Below are positions 1-8,267 of a stretch of 27,795 nucleotides of DNA, piece by piece. Origin of the DNA: Gracilaria caudata (Eukaryota; Rhodophyta; Florideophyceae; Gracilariales; Gracilariaceae); contig JASCIV010000267.1 of assembly GCA_030374735.1 (NCBI GenBank), forward strand, positions 1 to 27,795, given 5' to 3'. The translations under genes were made by a program, and so were the position numbers. The notes below the pieces were generated by a model, which had not been told where the DNA came from, ran no database searches, and saw only the letters and a list, made by a program, of their open reading frames with translations. Every line of letters starts with the position of its first letter. The first letter of the stretch is position 1.

Positions 1-470
1 CTGCCGGATCCCTTGGATCCCCACTCTGTGGGCACGACTTTACCGCACACGTGGTCTCTCCGACATCGTCGGCTACTAGGCCGATTCTTTGCCAACCCCC
101 ACCTCCGTCCGCTCGCCCGGCTTGGGTCCCCGGATTTACACCCGGTTCGCCAGACCCTAACCGAGGGTTCTTGCCTCTGCGCTACCCCGCGAGAGCAGGC
201 CTGAACACCCTGTGGGTGCTTCTACCGCGAGGCGGTCCTTTCCGGTTCCTCCGGTGGTGTTTGCACCACAATACCGACCGCCGGCCTCCTTCGGTTCGCC
301 CCTTGGGTCCGTTCTTTCCGACCTCGTTGGCTTGTCCAGAAGACTCCTGTGGAGTTACGCCCACACGTGGGAGTTACGAGGGCTCTTCCGTTGTGCCACC
401 TCGCCCAAGAGTGGGACATCGAACATCCTAGTGGTGCTCTCCCGTTTCCGGGTTTGCACTACAAAAACGA
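1..470. other. GC-rich, hairpin-dense stretch without a convincing gene
   Basis: Overlapping open frames exist here, but none has a recognisable domain or a single clear reading frame. Many short perfect inverted repeats with 2-5 nt loops follow one another: CCCAC-tct-GTGGG (near 20-32), CCGAC-atc-GTCGG (near 60-72), ACCCT-aaccg-AGGGT (near 156-170), CACCC-tgt-GGGTG (near 207-219), GGTG-tttg-CACC (near 257-268), CTCC-tgt-GGAG (near 346-356) and CCCAC-ac-GTGGG (near 360-371). Some short hairpins are expected by chance in GC-rich DNA, so an organised array is only a possibility. Confidence 0.3.
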
Positions 471-1140
471 CTAACGAAGGTGGGAAGCTCTTCTTGCTTG
501 CGACGTCGAAAAGTAGAGACCTTATGAAACGAGGATATGAGAGGGGTAGCCATAGCCATTGGGGTCTCAATAGCCACAAGATCCACAATTCCTCGAACGG
601 CTTGAAGTTGGTTATCTTGTTTGCAATCAATGTCCCTTTCTTTCTTGTGCTTCGTCAACGATGGACTGCTATGCGGGTGGAAGACCGCGATCGTAGAGAT
701 GAAGAGCAAGTGTGGCAAAAACAGTTTTGTATGTTTTATCGGTTCTCTTTTCAGCAGCAGATTGAATGAGATCAACCCAGCGTGCAGTTTTGCGTCTTCA
801 ATTGTATAAATCTTTAGTCGCAACAAATACTAGGGGAATGAGAGAAAGGCTCATGGTTGCTTGAGTAGCCGCTGGGCCCATAACTATAGGTCTTAGCGAC
901 GTTTTACGTTACTCGTCGGCTCGACTGGTCGGGACCAAAAGAGTTTGTTGCCTTTCCTCTGGCCTCGAAGAGAGAAAAAAAAGCGCTCTCATTTATTGAA
1001 TGGTGTTGCGAGAGCTCAGCTGCCGAGCTCGCTGAGCTCCTTGTTCGAGGGCTAGTTGTCCAGAACGACACGTAGCCCATTGTAGAGCGGTGACGGCTTA
1101 CGCAAACTCAATGCGCGGGTTTTTGCTGACGGTTCTGGAC
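471..1140. other. Gene-free stretch with two inverted repeats near its right end
   Basis: No open frame here carries a recognisable domain. Two inverted repeats are visible. GAGCTCAGC at 1012-1020 is mirrored by GCTGAGCTC at 1031-1039. TGTCCAGAAC at 1057-1066 is mirrored by GTTCTGGACA at 1132-1141. The second repeat ends exactly where base composition changes to AT-rich. Confidence 0.45.
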
Positions 1141-1186
1141 ATGATATAAATTTTGTCGAGAAGACATGGAATATTTAGATTTTATT

Positions 1187-1640
1187 CATTTGTGTGCAAA
1201 TCAACTTCAAATATAAGCAATGGCAAAAATTTCAATTTTGAGTTTTTGCCATATTTATATTCTACATATGTTCTTATTTATACTCATGAAAAGAATATGA
1301 GCCAAAGCAACACATTCCAGAGATATACTTTAAACTGTTTGATGATAGATATAAGAAGATTTTCGTTCAGAATGACCAGCAATGTCAAAAAATTGCATAT
1401 CAAGAAATTGAAAACTGCATACTGTACATATTTATGTACCATTTGACATAAAGAACATGCTATATGTTTGTCATTTCAAGTCAAGTCTAGTGTCTATGGT
1501 TGTTGTCTGATTGTAAAGCTCAGAAAAAGCGCAAGCACTTCGATTTAAACTGAAAAAAATATAATTTTCACAGTTTGGGTCATATCTCGGGTTTTGCCGT
1601 TTTGCCATTGCGTACTTTTGAAGTTGATTTACACACATTT
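1187..1640. repeat. AT-rich element bounded by ~41-bp inverted repeats (MITE-like)
   Basis: The left arm (1187-1227) and the right arm (1600-1640) are reverse complements at about 35 of 41 positions, sharing for example the core AAATCAACTTCAA and GCAATGGCAAAA. The enclosed DNA is strikingly AT-rich compared with the flanks and encodes nothing recognisable (the longest open frame is about 97 codons of low-complexity sequence). Inverted ends, small size (454 bp), lack of coding capacity and foreign composition fit a non-autonomous DNA transposon. No clear target-site duplication was identified, so the true ends may lie slightly outside these limits. Confidence 0.5.
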
Positions 1641-1805
1641 TCTCTTTTCTGCTAGAATTAAACTACAAGCACAATCGCTTTGAAACTTGTACGCTGGCAG
1701 ATGTTAATGAGTGCTTCCACTTGCACTTTATTCGCCATAAATTGCATTACCCGTTTGGGAGTTGTAGTCCTCCCTACGAATATCCAAAATCCGACAAAAA
1801 TCCGG

Positions 1806-2077
1806 CTGGAATACAAGGTATTCCAGTGGAAGACGTCTTCTACGCGCACAATATCGAGATGCCTGGCATTGCTGTACAGATTTTTAGTAGTAAAAACACA
1901 ATTTTTTTATTATGCACTGCTCATATTGCCTCCCACGAAACGTCCTTCTGACCGACAGTACACTGGAAAGAAGGAAGATATATTGGCTTTGTTTTTATGT
2001 GGATGGAATACATGGAAGACGTCTTCCAAGCATGTATTCCAGGAAAAACCCGACATGGAAGACATGTCTCCCATGTC
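1806..2077. repeat. Cluster of three palindromes built from shared motifs
   Basis: Palindrome 1 (1806-1826) is CTGGAATAC-aag-GTATTCCAG and is directly followed by GAAGACGTCTTC. Palindrome 2 (2004-2041) nests GGAAGACGTCTTCC inside TGGAATACAT / ATGTATTCCA arms. Palindrome 3 (2052-2077) is 26 nt with one mismatched pair and again contains GGAAGAC. The same two submotifs are used in different arrangements, which chance alone explains poorly. Confidence 0.6.
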
Positions 2078-2323
2078 CCCGACAAGGGATAAGCCTCTGC
2101 TTGGCACAGTTGGAACGATACGAGACACACTTGTCAACGGGTATTGTTCCAGTCTCTGTGTTGTGCCAAGGAAGTGCTTCGGCTGCTCTTTCCAGCCGAA
2201 TTTCTGCTCTGTAAGTCACGGTCGGTGTTCCACATTCTGGATAATTTACGAACCGTAAATCTTGTTGTCCCCAAGTTGGCAGAACGTTGAAGTTTTGCAC
2301 GCAGCTGGTCGTCTTGTGAGCGG

Positions 2324-2351
2324 AGGGGGGCAGGTAGGTACCTGCCCCCCT
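2324..2351. repeat. Perfect GC-rich hairpin
   Basis: AGGGGGGCAGGTA is followed by a two-base loop and its exact reverse complement TACCTGCCCCCCT. The 13-bp stem would form a very stable hairpin or cruciform. No gene ends close by on either strand, so a terminator role is not supported. Confidence 0.6.
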
Positions 2352-2834
2352 TACACCTCGCGAGGCATATAGGGCATCAATTCCTACGCTGTCCACACCT
2401 CGAGGTTCCACAGTGCTATGAAAACAGACGAGGAAGGGCTCTCGCAAGTCACGAGCTTTTCAGAACGTCAGTGATGTCGCACGAAAGGTCCCGGTGGCCG
2501 ACATCAAATCTTCCCACCTTCTCGCAAACCACGCGACCATAGACCAGCTGAGTAAGGCTTCCAGCAAAAGGAAGAGGGGTCAAAGAGGCCCCAACTTCGA
2601 GGGCGTCACATCTCAAATGCGGTGGGTAGTGCGACCACACACAGCATGCGAGCAAAACTTTTTGCAGAAATGCGGGGCCATGCGGGAGTGCTACGCTGCG
2701 CTGAAGTTCGACAGGGGGTAACGTGCGGTGTGGGCGAGGGGGCCGAGGGCCACAGGCACGGAGTGGAACACGGTAGGAACAGACTGGTCAGATGATGGAG
2801 CAGGACGATGCCTCTTGACGTATACTTGGTCAAC

Positions 2835-3690
2835 GTTGCGTTGGTGTCTGTGGCTCTAAGGGAAAGGGCACGGCACTTTTAACTCGTGACCTGAGGTTCC
2901 ACATCACTAGTCCGTCTAGTCTAGACGAAATTGATGTTGTAGACGTGTTGCGTGGTATCGTCCCATGCATTGATGTCGCAGAAACTGTAAGCATGCCAAC
3001 TGTTAACAGGGAGTAAGGGATGCGGCGGTACAGCAATTGCCCACGCATGACGAATCAACTAATGAACGCACATGTCATGAAGAGCTTGACGCGACGATCT
3101 CAGTGCAAAGTATGCACGTTGGCAGATGATCTTGCGAATAATGTTCGGCGGCAGATTCACGCACGGCTGCCCTCTGCTGTCTGTCTGTCTCGCGAGCGTT
3201 CGCGCTGCGTTTTTAGGTTTTTTTTCCAGGTATTGCCGCAATGCGCCGTGTCTCAAGACCGTCCTGCTTGTCGATATGATGACCTGTTTCTTGGCACAGT
3301 TGGAACGTTTCGACGACTACTTGCCATATCATCTTATCGCCGTCGTTCTGCGTTGATGTCTGTGGCTCAAAATGGCTTGCACTGCGCCTTACTCGTGAGT
3401 CACGAGGTGCGACGCTGCTCACCGGACGTGGTGATATTATAATTTTGTGTCATTGCCAACAGGGAGACAGGGCTGCAGCTGTACAACAATTGCCAGCGCA
3501 TGGCAGTGCCCGACGAATCAACCGAACGCACCTGAACAGCGAGACACGACGATCTCATCGCAGGTTATTCGCGTTTCCATCTTTGAGATTAGGGCTCGGC
3601 GCCAGATTCATGCACGGTTGGCTGCTGTCTCCAAGCTCTTGATGGGACATCCTCCCTTATCATACTTCGGTCTGCCTTGCGAGCGTCTGC
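2835..3690 (+). repeat. Degenerate tandem duplication, unit about 450-512 bp
   Basis: Blocks in 2835-3350 recur in the same order in 3350-3690. GTTGCGTTGGTGTCTGTGGC (2835) matches 3347. CAGCAATTGC (3031) plus the following CGAATCAAC / GAACGCAC segments match 3484 onward. CAGATTCACGCACGG (3152) matches CAGATTCATGCACGG (3603). GCGAGCGTTCGCGC (about 3192) matches 3678. The offset falls from 512 to about 450 bp because of indels. Short open frames inside do not align in a shared frame, so the repeat looks non-coding or long dead. Confidence 0.55.
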
Positions 3691-4172
3691 GCGAGGCCGT
3701 ACCGTGTGCACGAAGGGCTCCCCACCATCACAGTCGGGTGCTCCATTTAAGCCCTACCGCCAGTCGTGCACCGCTCTCACACCCTTGAAGTCATCGCGCA
3801 CCGCTGCGTTTTCCATCCAACTTCTGTGCCATGAGGCACGTACGCGTTTCATGTGCCTGTTACGTCAGGTACGTGAAAGACGAAGTGTTTATTTACTGCG
3901 TATGATGTAATTCAACTGGGGAGCTGATCAGACATCTCGGATATGTGGTTCCCTGTACTCTAGACCGCATAAGTGCATGTATGTGTGATGTTGCAGGGTT
4001 TTGCACACGTACCAGTAGTATAAGAATAAAGAAACTTCTTCGTGCGTTAAAGAAGAAGTCAACCACCACTCAGCACCAACGCCTTCACATCACTCAACCC
4101 ATCAACCTTCACAAGTCATTTCTCGTTTCAGGAACACATTCATCCCTCATTCACAGTCTAGAGCAATAGATC
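3691..4172 (+). promoter_or_regulatory. Upstream and 5' leader region of the NLR gene
   Basis: No gene is seen. A TATA-like AGTATAAGAATAAAG lies at about 4016-4030. Most of the next 140 bases are rich in CA/CAAC runs and depleted in G, as expected for an untranslated leader. They lead to an ATG at 4173 in ATCATGG context (A at -3, G at +4). A CA-rich leader also precedes the minus-strand gene starting at 21774. Confidence 0.35.
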
Positions 4173-7100
4173 ATGGATGTCATACCATTTACCGCAGTGC
4201 TTGACAAGCTCGAAAAAATTGTCAACACATACTTTGAGCGTGGAGACATTTCCCAGGACAACGTTCAAACTCTTCGTCGCCTCGACCAGCAGTACAGAGA
4301 TGCAACTGAACATATTCAACGATTTGCAGCTTCTCCGAGCACGGATTCTGTGCTTACCACACGACTAGGCCAATTCGAAACACTTTTGCAACAAAATGCC
4401 GAGAATCTTGAAGCTTGGGGAACGAAGGTGGAACAAACCACTGTTTTCAGCAGGGTTAAGCGGATGCAGAAAATCCTTGACAAATGCGAAGCGGATGCCA
4501 ATGAATTCTTCATGTTCCTTATCGAACATGTATCTCCGGCCTTGAAGGAAGAGGAAAATGGGCAATCTGAGAAGTACAGGCGGGACAACAGCGTTCCACG
4601 AAACCCGCCCCGACTGTCACAGGACTACTCCAACCTCAATACTTGCGAAGGGAAATTGAAGGCAGCCGTTCTGGACCGAAGCAGATCTGGAGTCATTGCT
4701 GTTGTGGCCTCTGGAAAGGGAGGCGTGGGAAAGACTTGCGCCCTGCGAGGACTAGCTGCAGATCCAGATATTAGAAGGATGTTTCCTGGTGGTACGCTAT
4801 ACATTCAGCTAGGAAACGATTCGAAGATATCAACCGTAATCCAAGGGATCGCAAGAATCGTTCGTCGAACGGGAGGCGCGAGTTTGGCGAAACGGTTTGC
4901 AAACGTCAGACAACTTCAAGAGGTATGTGACGAAGCATCGGTTTGGTTCCGGCCGTATACATGTCTCCTGTTGGTCGATGACATTTGGTGGGAAAATGGA
5001 ATTGACATCGAAGTTCTCAATGTTCTCTGTACAATGCTGAACGACGATAGCCGCGTGGTGTTCACATCGAGGGACAGGCGTTTTCTGAGTGGGACTGATT
5101 CAGAGATAGAGTTTTCGGAGACGGAAGCACGAAGCGAACTGGCACGACGTATGTTGATGACCCATGCTGAGTATGATGAGAATGATGTGATTGACGAGGC
5201 GAACAACGCCGCATTCGAAGCTATCCTCGACATGTGCCAGGGACTTCCTCTTGCACTTGGAATCGCAGGTGCTTCTGTGAGGAACAACTTGCGTATGAGG
5301 CGTGCAGAGGAGAAACAGAATGCATGGTCTGATTTCTATGAGGACATAATATCGAAGCGAAAGGACTTGTTTGATTTACTGGATGTCTCTAGTGGAAAGG
5401 ACAAACTGCCGAAGATTGTGGATCTATCTCTGGAAGTGTTGGAGAAACGCAAAGACGGTAGAAGTTATCAGAAGCTTTTCAGGGCGTTGTGCGTTGTTAA
5501 GAAGCAACAGACGGTGCCTGTTCACATGCTCCAGAGGTTGTGGGACTTGGAAGGCATCAGGGAAGCTGAACAAGTTGTAGACAGCTTTACCACTGTGTCG
5601 ATTGTGCAAACTCGGAGGGAAGACGGTTGCATTTGGATACAGCTACATGATTTGATCCTGGATATTGCAGATCGCCGAGCGTCTCAAGAGTATGAGAGTC
5701 AGCGATTCTTCCGAACTCTGGTGCACAATTACGTGCCAAAGGATGAGAGGGAGATTGTTCCGCAGGCTGAAGGCGAATCTGGAGAAGGGCAGACAGCACG
5801 AATGGGTATTGGTAGAAGGCTTCATGCAACACCAATCTTGAAGAGGTTATGCTGCTTGGCGAGTCGTAGCACGGACACTGCCGATTTGGAGATCATGAGG
5901 GGGAATGACCTCCCCAGTAGTCTGTTTCGAGCGTGGTGGGATTCTGCAGATGATGGTTACCTGTTTGACAATCTTTGCCGTGGACTTGCACTTGCTGGAT
6001 TCGCTGACGAACTCATTTGGTTGCTTTCAAAACCACAGTGGATTGTGAAACGGCTTCAGACTAGTGGAATCTACGGAGTGCAACAAGATATAGAGCATGG
6101 CATATCTATGGTGCGCGGCAGAGGTACCAATGAGTCAAACGTGCTCAAACATCTGGAAATGGTGGGAAAAGCGGCACGCATGAGCTGTACAATTGTGAAG
6201 GACAACCCTTATGAAGCATGGTTTCAGCTATACGGACGTTTGGTTTGCTATGCAAAGCAGTGTCACAGAACGCAAAGATTCGTCGACGAAGTAGAGAGAT
6301 GTGCTCCACGGCCATGGGCGAAAGCATCTGAAGGATTTCTGGAACCAGTTACGGGAGCTGGAATAGATTTGATCGACTCTCCTGGTGCTGCATTATGTGT
6401 ATCTGAAGACGATGGCTATGTGGTTTTTGTCTCCAAGGGAGGTAATGGAGCAGGCAGTGTATCGCAGTACAATCCGAGAACTGGAATTCGAAATACGCGG
6501 GAGCTGAGTATAGAAGAAGTAAGCATTGGTGTTGCAGAATGTGCTGTGTTCTCACGAGACATGGAACGAGTTGCAACAGGTTTTAAGAATGGAACAATTG
6601 TGATCTGGGACAGACACACAGGAAGCATGACGAGAATTCTTGAAGGCCACACGGATTACGTGACTTCATTGGACTTCAGCGCGGATGGGAGTCGAGTGGT
6701 GTCAGGGTCACGCGACAACACCGTTCGATTGTGGGATGCACTGAGCGGAAAGGCGATAGGGAAGCCTCTCCTCGGTCACGACGGTTGGGTGGAGTGTGTG
6801 GCGTTCAGCACGAATGGGAGTCGAGTGGTGTCCGGGTCACGCGACAACACCGTTCGATTGTGGGACGCACTGAGCAAAGAGGCTGTGGGGCAGCCTCTGG
6901 TGGGTCACACGGGCACGGTGTGGTGTGTGGCGTTCAGCGCGGACGGAAGTCATGTGGTGTCCGGGTCACTCGACAACACCGTTCGATTGTGGGATGCGCT
7001 GAGTGGAGAAGCGGTGGGGCAGCCTCTGGTGGGTCACACGGGCGCGGTGTGGTGTGTGGCGTTCAGCGCGGATGGAAGTCGTGTGGTGTCCGGGTCATAC

Positions 7101-8267
7101 GACAACACCGTTCGATCGTGGGATGCACTGAGCGGAGAGGTGGTAGGGCAGCCTCTGGTGGGTCACACGTCCTTGGTGTTGTGTGTGGCGTTCAGCGCGG
7201 ATGGAAGTCGTGTGGTGTCCGGGTCATACGACAACACCGTTCGATTGTGGGATGCGCTGAGCGTAGAGGCGGTGGGGCAGCCTCTGGTGGGTCACACGGA
7301 CTCGATGTGGTGTGTGGCATTCAGCGCGGATGGGAGTCGAGTGGTGTCCGGGTCACTCGACAACACCGTTCGATTGTGGGACGCACTGAGCGGAGAGGCG
7401 GTGGGGCAGCCACTGGTGGGTCACACAGGCTCGTTGGAGTGTGTGGCGTTCAGCGCGGATGGGAGTCGAGTGGTGTCCGGGTCACTCGACAACACCGTTC
7501 GAATGTGGGACGCGCTGAACGGAGAAGCGGTGGGGCAGCCTCTGGTGGGTCACACGGGCTCGTTGGAGTGTGTGGCGTTCAGCGCGGATGGAAGTCGTGT
7601 GGTGTCCGGGTCATACGACAACACCGCTCGATTGTGGGACGCACTGAGCGGAGAGGCGGTGGGGCAGCCTCTGGTGGGTCACACGGACGCGGTGGAGTGT
7701 GTGGCGTTCAGCGCGGATGGGAGTCGAGTGGTGTCCGGGTCACGCGACAACACCGTTCGATTGTGGAACGCGCTGAGCGGAGAGGCGGTGGGGCAGCCTC
7801 TGGTGGGTCACACGGGCGCGGTGTTGTGTGTGGCGTTCAGCGCGGATGGGAGTCGAGTGGTGTCCGGGTCACTCGACAACACCGTTCGATTGTGGGAGGC
7901 GCTGAGCGGGCGGGCTGTGGGCGATGCGCTGCTCCACGACAGCTATGTGGCAAAGATCGGCGTGGATGCGCAGTGCTCGTGCGTTGTATCGTTCGAGTAT
8001 GGCAGCGATGTGGGAAGGTTGTGGGACGTGCGACGGGGAGCGTGCGTGCTGACATTACGCCACGCGGCGTGGCAGTCGACGATGGACGCGCTTCAGCTCA
8101 CGTGGTCAGTGTATGGGCGATATGGGACGCGACGAATAACTGCGCGACGCGCCGATGGCACCGAGAATGTGGTTGTGGCAACGTGCGATGGGAAAGTGGA
8201 ACGCTTGGGCGGGCGCTGGTGCACACGAGCCAGTGGTTTCTCCGAGTTCTGTGAAATCATTCGATAG
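4173..8267 (+). CDS. NLR-type STAND receptor: helical N-terminus, NB-ARC, WD40 sensor
   Basis: This 1364-residue single-exon protein is predicted to be an intracellular signal-transduction ATPase of the NLR type. Residues 1-140 are helical with heptad-like Leu/Ile spacing. This could be a HeLo/RPW8-like four-helix signalling domain, but I cannot confirm that. NB-ARC follows: P-loop GKGGVGKT (181-188), Walker B LLLVDD (265-270), sensor SRVVFTSR (293-300), CQGLPLA (355-361), then a winged helix ending in an MHD-like LHD (491-493). Residues 500-725 are helical with no family recognised. From about 728 to 1345 I count 14 WD40 blades: two divergent, ten nearly identical (825-1254), two degenerate. 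Fourteen suits a pair of seven-bladed propellers. By analogy with fungal HET-E/HNWD proteins and plant NLRs, the WD40 part would sense a ligand and trigger ATP-dependent oligomerisation. The start follows in-frame sequence without a better upstream ATG. The WD40-encoding DNA is visibly more GC-rich than the NB-ARC part. Confidence 0.93.
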   Translation: MDVIPFTAVLDKLEKIVNTYFERGDISQDNVQTLRRLDQQYRDATEHIQRFAASPSTDSVLTTRLGQFETLLQQNAENLEAWGTKVEQTTVFSRVKRMQKILDKCEADANEFFMFLIEHVSPALKEEENGQSEKYRRDNSVPRNPPRLSQDYSNLNTCEGKLKAAVLDRSRSGVIAVVASGKGGVGKTCALRGLAADPDIRRMFPGGTLYIQLGNDSKISTVIQGIARIVRRTGGASLAKRFANVRQLQEVCDEASVWFRPYTCLLLVDDIWWENGIDIEVLNVLCTMLNDDSRVVFTSRDRRFLSGTDSEIEFSETEARSELARRMLMTHAEYDENDVIDEANNAAFEAILDMCQGLPLALGIAGASVRNNLRMRRAEEKQNAWSDFYEDIISKRKDLFDLLDVSSGKDKLPKIVDLSLEVLEKRKDGRSYQKLFRALCVVKKQQTVPVHMLQRLWDLEGIREAEQVVDSFTTVSIVQTRREDGCIWIQLHDLILDIADRRASQEYESQRFFRTLVHNYVPKDEREIVPQAEGESGEGQTARMGIGRRLHATPILKRLCCLASRSTDTADLEIMRGNDLPSSLFRAWWDSADDGYLFDNLCRGLALAGFADELIWLLSKPQWIVKRLQTSGIYGVQQDIEHGISMVRGRGTNESNVLKHLEMVGKAARMSCTIVKDNPYEAWFQLYGRLVCYAKQCHRTQRFVDEVERCAPRPWAKASEGFLEPVTGAGIDLIDSPGAALCVSEDDGYVVFVSKGGNGAGSVSQYNPRTGIRNTRELSIEEVSIGVAECAVFSRDMERVATGFKNGTIVIWDRHTGSMTRILEGHTDYVTSLDFSADGSRVVSGSRDNTVRLWDALSGKAIGKPLLGHDGWVECVAFSTNGSRVVSGSRDNTVRLWDALSKEAVGQPLVGHTGTVWCVAFSADGSHVVSGSLDNTVRLWDALSGEAVGQPLVGHTGAVWCVAFSADGSRVVSGSYDNTVRSWDALSGEVVGQPLVGHTSLVLCVAFSADGSRVVSGSYDNTVRLWDALSVEAVGQPLVGHTDSMWCVAFSADGSRVVSGSLDNTVRLWDALSGEAVGQPLVGHTGSLECVAFSADGSRVVSGSLDNTVRMWDALNGEAVGQPLVGHTGSLECVAFSADGSRVVSGSYDNTARLWDALSGEAVGQPLVGHTDAVECVAFSADGSRVVSGSRDNTVRLWNALSGEAVGQPLVGHTGAVLCVAFSADGSRVVSGSLDNTVRLWEALSGRAVGDALLHDSYVAKIGVDAQCSCVVSFEYGSDVGRLWDVRRGACVLTLRHAAWQSTMDALQLTWSVYGRYGTRRITARRADGTENVVVATCDGKVERLGGRWCTRASGFSEFCEIIR
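6645..7934 (+). repeat. Ten in-frame 129-bp WD40 repeats, near identical
   Basis: Ten consecutive 129-bp units (43 residues each) run without a single indel: starts at 6645, 6774, 6903 and so on to 7806. The consensus begins GHTG-x-V-x-CVAFSADG, continues with SRVVSGS-x-DNTVRLWDAL and ends SGEAVGQPLV. Variation is concentrated at the residues just after GHT and at the single residue before DNT (Arg, Leu or Tyr). Unit 1 and the last third of unit 10 are the most divergent, as expected for the edges of an array kept uniform by unequal exchange or gene conversion. Confidence 0.93.

Larger units (their letters stand above)
1641..2834. other. Gene-poor stretch with palindromes and one weak open frame
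   Basis: No gene is recognisable. An open frame runs on the plus strand through 2449-2721 (hydrophilic, with an internal KRKRGQRG basic run), but it lacks an ATG at its upstream end and matches no family I know. It could be an exon or a relic. An exact 18-nt match links 2100-2117 to 3290-3307, suggesting that part of this stretch is related to the duplicated block that follows. Confidence 0.4.

Noticed and set aside
212..769. Plus-strand open frame of 185 codons
   Set aside because: It overlaps several frames of similar length on both strands in GC-rich hairpin DNA, and it has no recognisable domain.
2052..2077. Bacterial-style operator or attachment site at the 26-nt palindrome
   Set aside because: There is no bacterial gene context or integrase nearby, and the host looks eukaryotic.
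6731..8254. Long plus-strand open frame of 507 codons overlapping the NLR gene
   Set aside because: It is a frame-shifted shadow of the WD40 repeats: because the unit is 129 bp (a multiple of 3) with no stop in this frame, every unit stays open. It is rich in Arg and Gly and has no fold-like pattern, whereas the other frame gives perfect WD40 blades.
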